Of a DNA stretch of 64,000 nt, positions 26,946 to 35,204 are shown one piece after another (position 1 is the first letter of the stretch; each line of letters begins with the position of its first letter). The stretch is from the NCBI GenBank assembly GCA_020048985.1, contig JAIFLR010000076.1, forward strand, positions 23,903-87,902. The letters run 5' to 3'. The notes under the pieces are model-generated. The model was given only the letters and a program-made list of their open reading frames with translations. It ran no database searches and was not told the origin of the DNA. The translations under genes and the position numbers were made by a program. The DNA comes from Halobacteriovorax sp. GTDB lineage: Bacteria; Bdellovibrionota; Bacteriovoracia; Bacteriovoracales; Bacteriovoracaceae.

Positions 26946-28305
26946 CAAACGTTTCAATGTGTAACTTTAAACTTCTCTCAGCGCTTTGGAGGTTGTCATT
27001 GTAGACACCATTACGACTATTCCCAATACAATCGGTGGATTGATAAAGACCGGTAGGTCTGTATTCCAAAGAAGGCAAATTGACTAAACTGAGTTCAACA
27101 TTATTAAGTCCCAAAAATTCAATTTCCCAAAATACTCCTTTTTCATCCATCGATTTAATCATGGTGAAATTTTTTATACGGTTATTTAATGGATTGCCGT
27201 TAATGAGTAAAATGTTTTGAAGATTAAGATCTTGTTGATTCGATAAAAATTCAGCTCCGAGGTTTCTTGAATGTTCGATGCATCCCCATTTGTCACTACT
27301 TTCCTTTCCCCCAACTCTTTTACGCTCATCTTTACTAGACTCAACAAATGAAGCAAAATTTTGTTCTGTCCGAATTTTGAGCAATACTCTTGGACCTGAG
27401 AAATCATTAAAAACGTATTTGCTCGAACTAATGCCATTCATGCGTGCCGCCACGGCATTTAATTTTTTAAGTCCGTGGATGTAGTAGTTGGAAATGTTCT
27501 TGATGTTTTCCTTAATAACAATGATTTCATTTTTATCATTAAATCGAACCCACCATTTAGGTGTTACATCTATCTGTGTTGTTGTGAGGAGGTTTTGACT
27601 ATCAATGAAATGGTATTCGTCAATGTTAAGCTTCGCTAAGACCTCATCCAAAGAAAGTTCTTTGGATAGGTATGATACTTCCGTTTTGAATCCATCATCA
27701 TAAAAAACGCGGTAAGTTTTTTCCTTAATATCGTCTCCCTTCGTTTCCCCGGAAGAATGTCGTTTTCCATCCATATGGGAAAGACTCAGGAAAGCTTCTC
27801 CTGAAAGAATGGAGTTGAGTTCATCCCCCTTAAGAGAGATTTCCATAACGGGCCCCCAGCTTCCTAACCTCGTCTTCTTTGTTTTTGATACCAAATAAAG
27901 TGAAGAGGGTGGGGATTTAATTTGGGCAAATGTAATTTGGATTTTTGCCGAATGATCAGCAATCGTCGGGATTTCTTTTTTCGAATTTACTTTTAAAAGA
28001 GAAAACTCAGAAAAGTAATCATAGTCTGGAGTCTTTGTGCCCTTATTGACCAATAAATTTTTGGAATACGACTTAAGATCAACATTATTACTGAGACTGA
28101 AACGATGCCTGGCCAGATTTGTTTCTCCTGTGATGAACTCAAGCTCTGCGTCTATGGCTTCAATTTGGATGACATTGGCCTGAAACTTATCTTCATCCAC
28201 CGCATTTGCCACATGATCTCCATCACTATCTCTGAAGTCTTTAGACATAGGTTCGCTATTCTTTCCACATGAAACAACCAGAATGAGTAGAATTAAAAGT
28301 TTCAT
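26926..28305 (-). CDS. Hypothetical lipoprotein with Asp-rich calcium-type motif (459 aa)
   Basis: Not recognised. Lipobox LVVSC-GKN near residue 13 marks a lipid-anchored protein. Shortly after comes DSDGDHVANAVDED, a thrombospondin-type-3-like calcium-binding repeat of the sort often placed as a rigid linker on surface proteins. The rest is a large beta-rich region with few cysteines. It starts 1 bp after the stop of the upstream small gene. Likely on the cell surface or in the periplasm. Confidence 0.75.
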   Translation of the reverse strand: MKLLILLILVVSCGKNSEPMSKDFRDSDGDHVANAVDEDKFQANVIQIEAIDAELEFITGETNLARHRFSLSNNVDLKSYSKNLLVNKGTKTPDYDYFSEFSLLKVNSKKEIPTIADHSAKIQITFAQIKSPPSSLYLVSKTKKTRLGSWGPVMEISLKGDELNSILSGEAFLSLSHMDGKRHSSGETKGDDIKEKTYRVFYDDGFKTEVSYLSKELSLDEVLAKLNIDEYHFIDSQNLLTTTQIDVTPKWWVRFNDKNEIIVIKENIKNISNYYIHGLKKLNAVAARMNGISSSKYVFNDFSGPRVLLKIRTEQNFASFVESSKDERKRVGGKESSDKWGCIEHSRNLGAEFLSNQQDLNLQNILLINGNPLNNRIKNFTMIKSMDEKGVFWEIEFLGLNNVELSLVNLPSLEYRPTGLYQSTDCIGNSRNGVYNDNLQSAERSLKLHIETFVENVHE

Positions 28306-28306
28306 A

Positions 28307-28786
28307 TTAGTTACCTGCCACTATTTGATTCATCAGTTGATGAACTTCGCCAAGGCCCCAAAAGATAACTTTGCGCTCTTTAACTGGGACCGTACTCTGA
28401 GCTTTCTTGTGGGCATCTGCCAAAAATGATTCAAGATTGGATAACATCGCAATGAAGATTTTCTCGTCTCTTGAATCCATTGCAACTTTTTGTAGACGAA
28501 AAATACGATTGTCCTTTTGAGCAACAAGAGCTTCCATTAGCTCCAGATATTCTGCCTCTTTAGCTTCTTTTCCATTGATCTCTTCTATCATCAAGGGAGA
28601 AAGTTTTTCAGAGATTCTATATCTTGCTCCATCCGTACTAACTAAGCCTCTTATGACGAGTGCCTGAATGACGTTAAAGCATACGTTCTCATGCAGACCT
28701 GATTGGTTTTGTATTTCTTCAAAAACTAACACTTGTTTTCCAATACTTTCTAAGATGATTCTCTCTAGCGATGATAGGCCTTTCAT
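28307..28786 (-). CDS. Hypothetical protein with winged-helix-like N-terminus (159 aa)
   Basis: Not firmly recognised. Residues 1-60 (LERIILESIGKQVLVFEEIQNQSGLHENVCFNVIQALVIRGLV onwards) look like a TrmB/MarR-type winged helix, followed by charged helices, perhaps a dimer coil. AAGGAG precedes the ATG. It sits between a small HTH-like gene and the lipoprotein gene with 9- and 1-bp spacings, so it is probably the local regulator or a partner; DNA binding is inferred. Confidence 0.65.
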   Translation of the reverse strand: MKGLSSLERIILESIGKQVLVFEEIQNQSGLHENVCFNVIQALVIRGLVSTDGARYRISEKLSPLMIEEINGKEAKEAEYLELMEALVAQKDNRIFRLQKVAMDSRDEKIFIAMLSNLESFLADAHKKAQSTVPVKERKVIFWGLGEVHQLMNQIVAGN

Positions 28787-28795
28787 ATATGCTCC

Positions 28796-29143
28796 TTAAG
28801 CGATAATTGCTGATTCAAAATTAGGTTTGATATAAAATCTTCCAAACGTTTTTGCCGATACTTTACGTGCGACGTATTCTGCAATTTTGGCGAGTTCTTC
28901 GTTGGTTAAGATCGTTGAAGCTTCTTCAACGACTGATGAGAGTTTTGCAAAACTTGGATTCTCTGCAATCTTTGCATTGATTGCGCTTTCGAAGGCCTCG
29001 AGTTCTCCGACCTTCATGATCTTTCCATTGAAGAGTCGGAAAACACGGGTGATTTGAATGCCTGTACGGGCAGAGATTTCGCGCAGTGGTTGATTGGGAT
29101 ATAGTTGGCGGTAACGGTGAAGGGTCTTTTCTTGCAATGTCAT
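28796..29143 (-). CDS. Hypothetical HTH-like protein (115 aa)
   Basis: Not firmly recognised. The N-terminal part (RYRQLYPNQPLREISARTGIQITRVFRLFNGKIM) reads like a helix-turn-helix of the kind found in short transcription factors. The ATG at 29143 has AGGAG upstream; an ATG at 29191 has no ribosome site and adds unlike sequence. It is followed closely by the winged-helix-like gene and preceded by the sigma-54 response regulator on the same strand. Confidence 0.65.
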   Translation of the reverse strand: MTLQEKTLHRYRQLYPNQPLREISARTGIQITRVFRLFNGKIMKVGELEAFESAINAKIAENPSFAKLSSVVEEASTILTNEELAKIAEYVARKVSAKTFGRFYIKPNFESAIIA

Positions 29144-29197
29144 AGTCGGCTCCTGTTTAAGTTCAGTTGCCGACCTTAAAGCAAGGACCATGCCAAA

Positions 29198-30523
29198 TTA
29201 GAAAGTGAGTTGATGCTCTTGGAGAATGCGGTAGAAAGCGGAGCTGGATATTTTGAGTTCTTTGATACAGGCAGTGATTTTGCCATTATTTCTTTTCATT
29301 GATTCTTCAACTGCGCGCTTTTCCAGGTTAGTGATGTATGACCTAAGTCCATGGTTTTGAACGTAATCTTCCCAGCCACTAACCAGCGGCACCTGGGCCT
29401 GTGCTTGAGGGATAATTGTTTTCTTCACTAAGGCGAGGTCTACTATTCCCGAGAGGCTTTGCGAGAATCTCTCGCAAACTTTTGATAGTTCCCGCACGTT
29501 ACCAGGCCAGGGATAATTCTTCATCGCTTCCAAAGCTTCGGGTTTAATGACAAATCTTCGGGAAGATTTTTTTTGAAAATATTTAACCAGCAAATCAATA
29601 TCATCAGGTCTCTCTGAAATGGACTTTAAATGAAAGTGAAACCCGCTTAATCTAAAATATAAATCCTCTCTGAATTCCTTGCGCTGAACCTTCTCCAATA
29701 TGCCTTCACAAGTTGCAGAAATGAGAGTGAAATCACTCTTAATGGGAGTAGATGAACCAACTGGATAAAATGTTTTTTCATCCAGGGCCTTTAAAAGTTT
29801 TTGCTGCATTGATAGTGACATGGTGGCGACTTCATCCAGAAATAGAGTCCCCCCATTGGCAAGTTTGAGCTTCCCATCTTTCTTTTGATCTGCCCCCGTG
29901 AACGCACCTTTCTCGTGCCCAAAGAGTTCTGATTCGAGCAGAGTTTCTGAGACTTCCGAACAGTTGAGATGAACCAAAGGAGCATCGGGATGAGTGATAT
30001 CGTGAATCAGTTTTCCTAAAAGGCTTTTACCTGTACCTGTGTTTCCAGAGATAAACAGATTTTGATTCTTTAAATTGATTTCGCAAAGTCGTCTAAGTTC
30101 CTGGATTGTTTCCGAATCTTGGGTGATAAACTCTTCACTTAGAAATTTCTCAAAGCGGGCACTTTTGCTCTGTAGGAACTTGTTTATGTAAACTGGAAGC
30201 TGATCCCGTAATTTGAATTTTGAGAGGTAGTGAGAGGCCCCTAGAGTATAGGCTTTTTCGATGATGTCTTCATGTTCATAGGAGCTAACTACAATACAAT
30301 GTGAGCCCTTTCTGACGATGGTGGGGATGATATCCACGCCCGAGCCATTTCCGAGCTCGATATCAGTAATAACGATGTCATAAAAGTTGTTTTTAAGTTT
30401 TAAAAACGCAGTCTCGCTATCAGGCGCCTCGTCCAGTACTCCATATTGCCCAAGTATTTCCCGCAAGTTAAGGCGGGCATACTTATCATCTTCAATAATT
30501 AGAATACTAAGTTTTGATTTCAT
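29198..30523 (-). CDS. Sigma-54-dependent response regulator (NtrC family)
   Basis: About 441-residue activator of sigma-54 promoters. Receiver domain about 5-120 with D56 (VITDIEL, counting two residues earlier start) as phospho-acceptor; AAA+ domain about 135-375 with Walker A GNTGTGKS (162-169), the sigma-54 contact loop GAFTGA (208-213) and Walker B LFLDE (229-233); C-terminal Fis-type helix-turn-helix at about 415-440. The start is ATG 30523 or the GTG at 30529. No histidine kinase is adjacent. Divergent from nagB, with a palindrome between. Confidence 0.93.
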   Translation of the reverse strand: MKSKLSILIIEDDKYARLNLREILGQYGVLDEAPDSETAFLKLKNNFYDIVITDIELGNGSGVDIIPTIVRKGSHCIVVSSYEHEDIIEKAYTLGASHYLSKFKLRDQLPVYINKFLQSKSARFEKFLSEEFITQDSETIQELRRLCEINLKNQNLFISGNTGTGKSLLGKLIHDITHPDAPLVHLNCSEVSETLLESELFGHEKGAFTGADQKKDGKLKLANGGTLFLDEVATMSLSMQQKLLKALDEKTFYPVGSSTPIKSDFTLISATCEGILEKVQRKEFREDLYFRLSGFHFHLKSISERPDDIDLLVKYFQKKSSRRFVIKPEALEAMKNYPWPGNVRELSKVCERFSQSLSGIVDLALVKKTIIPQAQAQVPLVSGWEDYVQNHGLRSYITNLEKRAVEESMKRNNGKITACIKELKISSSAFYRILQEHQLTF

Positions 30524-30548
30524 GTTCACATAGGTTTATTCTAGAAAC

Positions 30549-30583
30549 ATTCCGATTTCAAATACTGGATTCGGAATCCGAAT
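30549..30583. promoter_or_regulatory. Overlapping palindromes between the NtrC-type gene and nagB
   Basis: GGATTCGGAATCC (30567-30579) and ATTCGGAATCCGAAT (30569-30583) overlap, and an ATTCCGA half-site lies at 30549-30555. Such nested dyads suggest an operator for the divergent pair. The bound regulator is unknown. Confidence 0.5.
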
Positions 30584-30615
30584 ATTTTACATAGTTTTTC
30601 TTGAGTTGGACCTAT

Positions 30616-31335
30616 ATGCGAATCATTTTAAGTAAGAGCACAGAAGAAGCAGTTGATGCCGTAACGACCATCATCCTCGATAAGTTGGCCTCCCGTCCTT
30701 CCATGGTTCTTGGTTTGGCCACGGGAAGGACGATGGAGCCCGTTTATGCCGAATGGGTCTCTAAGGTTAGGGCGAACCCAATTAAAATGGATAAGGCCTT
30801 CTTCTTCATGCTGGATGAGTATCTGGGAATAGATGAAAACCATCCTTCAAGTTTTAAAAGCTATATTAAAGATCGCCTGATCCATCCTTTAAATCTTGCC
30901 GAGTCTCAGTTTGCTTTTCCACCTATCCATCTTGGTGGTGAATATTACGAAAGACTCATTAAGGAAGCCGGTGGAATTGACCTGCAGCTTTTGGGAATCG
31001 GGGTCAACGGACATATTGGTTTCAATGAGCCCGGATCATCAGTGAAGTCCCGAACCAGAGAGGTCGAGCTCACACCTGAAACGATGGAGGCCAACAAAAG
31101 TCATTTCGGTGCTGGTAAAATGCCGAGCAAAGCCTTGAGCATGGGGATTGGTTCTATTTTGGAAGGAAAAGAACTTCTGATGCTAGCAACCGGAAAATCG
31201 AAGGCAACGGCGATTAAATATCTACTTAATCATCACGACGATGAGTCTTGTCCCGCAACTTTTTTAAAGTCACATCCTCATTTTACTTTAGTTTTGGATC
31301 CAGATGCGGCTTGTAGAATTTCATTAAATATTTGA
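30616..31335 (+). CDS. nagB: Glucosamine-6-phosphate deaminase
   Basis: Converts glucosamine 6-phosphate to fructose 6-phosphate and ammonia, the step that sends amino sugars into glycolysis. 239 residues, with LGLATGRTMEPVY, MLDEYLG (catalytic Asp region), GVNGHIGFNEPGSS and GKSKATAIKYLL. It is shorter than E. coli NagB and lacks its extended C-terminus, like monomeric Gram-positive forms. The ATG at 30616 is preferred over an in-frame TTG at 30601. Its 3' end overlaps the convergent PIG-L gene by 58 bp. Confidence 0.93.
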   Translation: MRIILSKSTEEAVDAVTTIILDKLASRPSMVLGLATGRTMEPVYAEWVSKVRANPIKMDKAFFFMLDEYLGIDENHPSSFKSYIKDRLIHPLNLAESQFAFPPIHLGGEYYERLIKEAGGIDLQLLGIGVNGHIGFNEPGSSVKSRTREVELTPETMEANKSHFGAGKMPSKALSMGIGSILEGKELLMLATGKSKATAIKYLLNHHDDESCPATFLKSHPHFTLVLDPDAACRISLNI

Positions 31336-32087
31336 CCGAGATCAGCCAGAGAAGACAGGAAGGGTGAGGGAAGTTTTGCATTTGAAAATTTGCCATTTTT
31401 AAAAAGCTGCAAATGATAAATTACACCAAACGGCATCTGTGGAACCTCGCCACCAACGTTCGAAATAATTTCTCCACCACGACGTACATTGTCCATCATC
31501 CAGGCAGGAAGTCTTAGGTGATAAGGATTGCGGGCAACTTCACCCTCGTGCATAGCAAGTGCTTTCATTTGAAATTCTAATATTTCATTTGGTACTTCAA
31601 TAAGACAATTTGGTTTTTCCATCGCCCCCCAGAATTCAGTCCAGGCCACGAGTGTATTCATTTTGGAAGTTTTCAGAACTTTTTCCAAAAGCTTGCCGGT
31701 TTTTATGTGAGTCGGGTGATGATCTTTTAAATGGGGAGCAAGAATCAGGTTTGGCTGATACTTCTGGATAAGACTCTTAAGTTCTTTGGCCTTGGTTGGC
31801 CAATCTTCACTTAAGATATCCAAATCCATTTCTAAAAAATCGCAGGCACTCTTAAGTTCTTTAAGGCGCGCCTTCTGTCTTTCTTTTTTAGATCCAAGAG
31901 TCACGGCCACATTAATGATATGAGCATTGTTCTCATGCATAAGCCTGAGGGGTAAAGATCCAATAATGGATTCATCATCAGGATGCGGAGAAAGTATAAG
32001 GATAGTGAACGGTAAAGATGATTTTTGAACTAAGGGATAAGAAGGAAAAGGAGAACTGAGAGTTTTGATAAGTTGGGTGAATTCCAT
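31278..32087 (-). CDS. PIG-L family deacetylase
   Basis: About 269-residue zinc deacetylase of the PIG-L/LmbE family, which removes acetyl groups from N-acetylglucosamine compounds. The metal motif ILSPHPDDESIIGSLPL is clear near the N-terminus and LAPHLKDHHPTHIKTGKLLE supplies the later His ligand (HPTH). The start is uncertain: the ATG at 32087 has AAGG eight bases upstream, while ATG 32102 and TTG 32135 lack a ribosome site. Convergent with nagB. A role in amino-sugar salvage with NagB is plausible, unproven. Confidence 0.85.
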   Translation of the reverse strand: MEFTQLIKTLSSPFPSYPLVQKSSLPFTILILSPHPDDESIIGSLPLRLMHENNAHIINVAVTLGSKKERQKARLKELKSACDFLEMDLDILSEDWPTKAKELKSLIQKYQPNLILAPHLKDHHPTHIKTGKLLEKVLKTSKMNTLVAWTEFWGAMEKPNCLIEVPNEILEFQMKALAMHEGEVARNPYHLRLPAWMMDNVRRGGEIISNVGGEVPQMPFGVIYHLQLFKNGKFSNAKLPSPFLSSLADLGQIFNEILQAASGSKTKVK

Positions 32088-32265
32088 TTCACCGGCCTTC
32101 ATTAAATTCGCGTAAGCGTTGTTAGAACGTAACAAAACGCTATTAGGATCAAAACGGATCTAAACATATTGCCTCTCAAGTGTGTACTTGAAATGAATCT
32201 ACCAACTGTTGAATTGAAACGTCTAGAGGTGAGATTAAGGTTACAATACACTAATTGAGTTTCAA

Positions 32266-33642
32266 TTAGTTACGCTTGTAATCGTCTTGAAGGCGCACAA
32301 TGTCATCTTCTCCCAGATAGGTTCCCACCTGAGCTTCGATCAAAACCAGGTTTTCTGTGTGGTTGTTGAATAAGCGGTGCTTGGCCTCTTTAGGGATGTA
32401 GGTGGACTCATTTTGCTTAAGCTCAAAGACGCGATCATCGATCGTGATGGTGGCAATTCCACTGACAACAATCCAATGTTCTGAGCGGTGGTGGTGATAT
32501 TGAAGTGAGAGTTTAGCACCCGGTCTGACGGTGATTTGTTTTACTTTGTAGCCAGGATTTTCTTCAAGGATAGTGTATGTTCCCCATGGCCTGTGGGCCG
32601 TCGTGTGAACATTAGTCATTTCAACATTTAATTTTTTAACTTCTGCTACGAGCTCTTTAACTTTTTGAGTTGAACCTTTTTTGGCGATTACGATGGCATC
32701 CGTTGTATCCACAATCATTAAATCTTCGACGTCGATGGTTGATATCAAACGTTTGTTTCCAATGATGAGATTATTTTTTGATCCAATATGAATCACATTT
32801 TCGCTAATGGTATTCCCTGAATTATCTTTTGGAAGAGCATCATAAAGAGCATCAAAGGAACCTAGATCACTCCATCCGATATCTGCTGGAACAACTTTGA
32901 CCAACGTTGATTTTTCCATAACAGCGTAGTCAATGCTCTCTGACCTTATGGCCTTCATGTCTTCCATACGAACTCTTATGACTTCAGCTTCTTTTTTAGC
33001 AGCATTAAAGGCTTTAAGTGAATCAGCATAAATATCAGGAGTGTGCTTTTTTAATTCACTTAAAAACGCACCGGCCTTAAAGCAGAACATTCCACTGTTC
33101 CAGAAAAAGTTTCCTGCCTTCAAATAACTTTCCGCTGTTTGCGCGTCAGGTTTCTCTTTAAATGATTTAACATCGAAACCGCTGGCTTCAATATAACCGT
33201 AGCCGGTCTCCGCATAGTGCGGCTTAATTCCAAAAGTCACAAGATTATCAGCATGGGCCAGTTCCACTGCCTGCTTGATTGCTTTTTCGTAGTCAGATTG
33301 TTTTTCAATCAAATGGTCTGAGGGCACGATTAAAAGAATCTCTTCTGGATCAGCTGCGAGTGCGGCAATGGCAATCGCAGGGGCCGTGTTTCTTCCCACT
33401 GGCTCAAGAATAAACTGACAAGGCTTTTTGGCGTGGATTTGTTCAGTCTGATCAAGACCCAAAAAATATTGTTCTTGATTGATCACAACTTTAAATGAAT
33501 CGGCGTGATTTATATTTCTTGAAATCGTTTTTTGAAAAAGAGATTCATCGCCAAATAGCTGGCAAAATTGTTTGGGATAAAGTGTCCGGGAGACAGGCCA
33601 CAGGCGTGTACCAGACCCACCACAAAGGATTACAACTTGCAT
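32266..33642 (-). CDS. manC: Mannose-1-phosphate guanylyltransferase / mannose-6-phosphate isomerase
   Basis: Makes GDP-mannose for polysaccharides, about 458 residues, bifunctional type II form. The nucleotidyltransferase domain (1-285) has CGGSGTRLWPVSR and FKEKP, followed by a linking beta helix and a C-terminal cupin isomerase domain (about 345-455) with LQYHHHRSEHWIVVSG and AKHRLFNNH. ATG 33642 with GGAG upstream is better than TTG 33654. It follows mgtE after 18 bp. Confidence 0.93.
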   Translation of the reverse strand: MQVVILCGGSGTRLWPVSRTLYPKQFCQLFGDESLFQKTISRNINHADSFKVVINQEQYFLGLDQTEQIHAKKPCQFILEPVGRNTAPAIAIAALAADPEEILLIVPSDHLIEKQSDYEKAIKQAVELAHADNLVTFGIKPHYAETGYGYIEASGFDVKSFKEKPDAQTAESYLKAGNFFWNSGMFCFKAGAFLSELKKHTPDIYADSLKAFNAAKKEAEVIRVRMEDMKAIRSESIDYAVMEKSTLVKVVPADIGWSDLGSFDALYDALPKDNSGNTISENVIHIGSKNNLIIGNKRLISTIDVEDLMIVDTTDAIVIAKKGSTQKVKELVAEVKKLNVEMTNVHTTAHRPWGTYTILEENPGYKVKQITVRPGAKLSLQYHHHRSEHWIVVSGIATITIDDRVFELKQNESTYIPKEAKHRLFNNHTENLVLIEAQVGTYLGEDDIVRLQDDYKRN

Positions 33643-33660
33643 AAGTGACTCCAAGTAAAC

Positions 33661-35067
33661 TTAGGAAATGCCAAAAGTAATAGAGGCTACTGTGAAATAT
33701 ATCAGAAGGCCGGTGATATCGACAATGGTAGAAATAGCGGGGCTAGCTACAACTGCGGGATCTCCACCCATACGACGGACAATTAACGGGAGTCCGGCCC
33801 CAATGACAGCCGAGGTGATGACCTGAATGGCAATGGCAAACGAGATAGTGAAGGCAATATAACTCATGCTAAATCCCGAAGGAAGTAGGGCATGAAAAGA
33901 GAGAAAAGCGATTTTTAAATAAGTGAGTATTGCTACCGTCAAAGAAAGCATGAAAGAAATTTTAGCCTCTTTAAAAATAATTTTTGCCCAGTCCTCGTCA
34001 TGAATTTCACCCAGTGAAAGTGAGCGGATAATAACGGTCGCTGCTTGAGAACCAGTGTTTCCACCTGTCGCCGCCATCATGGGCATGTACATGGCAAGAA
34101 TGATAAAGCTCTCAAGCACACTCTGGTAGGCACTAATAATCATCCCGGAAATAATGCCGATGGCTGCAAGGGAAACGACCCATACCACTCGTTTTTTAAA
34201 GTGGTGGAATGACGAGGTTTGAAGATACTCATCATCGTTCGGCGAGGTCATGATCCCCCCGAATTTTTCAAAGTCCTCTGCCTGTTCGGCTCGAATAATA
34301 TCGATGGCTTCTTCGTGAGAAACAATTCCTACAAGCTGGTTCAGTGAATTTAAAACAGGTATAGCAACAAGGTCATACTTTTCAATTTTCTGTGCAACTG
34401 ATTCTCTGTCTTCATTTACTTCTGAATAAACAAAAAACTCATTAATCATTTCTATGACTTTGTCTTTTGGATCTGACATGACGAGATCTTTAAGTGTCAC
34501 TAAGCCTTTCATCACCATGGAATCATCAACGACGTAAATATAATAGATCATGTCTTTAGAAGGAGCATCTTTGCGAATTTTCGCCAGGGCTTCCGCAGCC
34601 GTCATGTCGGCAAAGATCGTGGCAAAATTCGTCGTCATAATCCCACCGGCCGTTTCTGGCGGGTAGGCGGAAAGAATAATAACATCTTCCCTGACGTGCT
34701 TGTCTAAATAGGGGAGTAATTCGATCTGTTGTTCTTTGGTCAGTTCCTGGTAAAGATCTGCCCTGATATCAGAAAACATATGCCCAAAGACCTTAGCAAA
34801 AGACCTTCGGTCAAGAGCATGGAACAATTTCAATTGAATTGATTGAGAGAAATCTGAAAAAATACGGCCCTGATCTTCAATATCCAGCTTACGCAAAAAG
34901 GCTATAACCTCTTCAAGAGGCTTTTCTTCCATGAATTCGGCAACGTCCATGGTCGGAAGTTCTTCAAACATTTCAACGAGTTCCGCAGTTTTACCCTGCT
35001 CAGATAGATCCTGGAGGATCTCCTGGTTCTCTGCTTCTTGAAGTTCTTCTCTATCTTCTGATGCCAT
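33661..35067 (-). CDS. mgtE: Magnesium transporter MgtE
   Basis: 468-residue Mg2+ channel of the inner membrane: N-terminal alpha superhelical domain (about 1-130), two CBS domains (about 135-260), connecting helix, then five membrane helices. The Mg2+ pore motif MAATGGNTGSQAATVIIRSLSLGE and PAISTIVDITGLLIYF are typical. Magnesium bound to the cytosolic domains closes the channel. No ribosome site is visible; GATAAT/TAATAT lie 6-8 bases before the ATG. Confidence 0.94.
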   Translation of the reverse strand: MASEDREELQEAENQEILQDLSEQGKTAELVEMFEELPTMDVAEFMEEKPLEEVIAFLRKLDIEDQGRIFSDFSQSIQLKLFHALDRRSFAKVFGHMFSDIRADLYQELTKEQQIELLPYLDKHVREDVIILSAYPPETAGGIMTTNFATIFADMTAAEALAKIRKDAPSKDMIYYIYVVDDSMVMKGLVTLKDLVMSDPKDKVIEMINEFFVYSEVNEDRESVAQKIEKYDLVAIPVLNSLNQLVGIVSHEEAIDIIRAEQAEDFEKFGGIMTSPNDDEYLQTSSFHHFKKRVVWVVSLAAIGIISGMIISAYQSVLESFIILAMYMPMMAATGGNTGSQAATVIIRSLSLGEIHDEDWAKIIFKEAKISFMLSLTVAILTYLKIAFLSFHALLPSGFSMSYIAFTISFAIAIQVITSAVIGAGLPLIVRRMGGDPAVVASPAISTIVDITGLLIYFTVASITFGIS

Positions 35068-35204
35068 AAATAAATATTATCTGCAAAATAGGCGTTGGTA
35101 TATGAATCTATAGTACTTTAAAGCCTTAATTTTCCATAGTTTAAAGCTAATGGTGATAGAAAAAAAACATTAAGAAATTCTGAGAAAGTTCGATAAGTAT
35201 TCGT

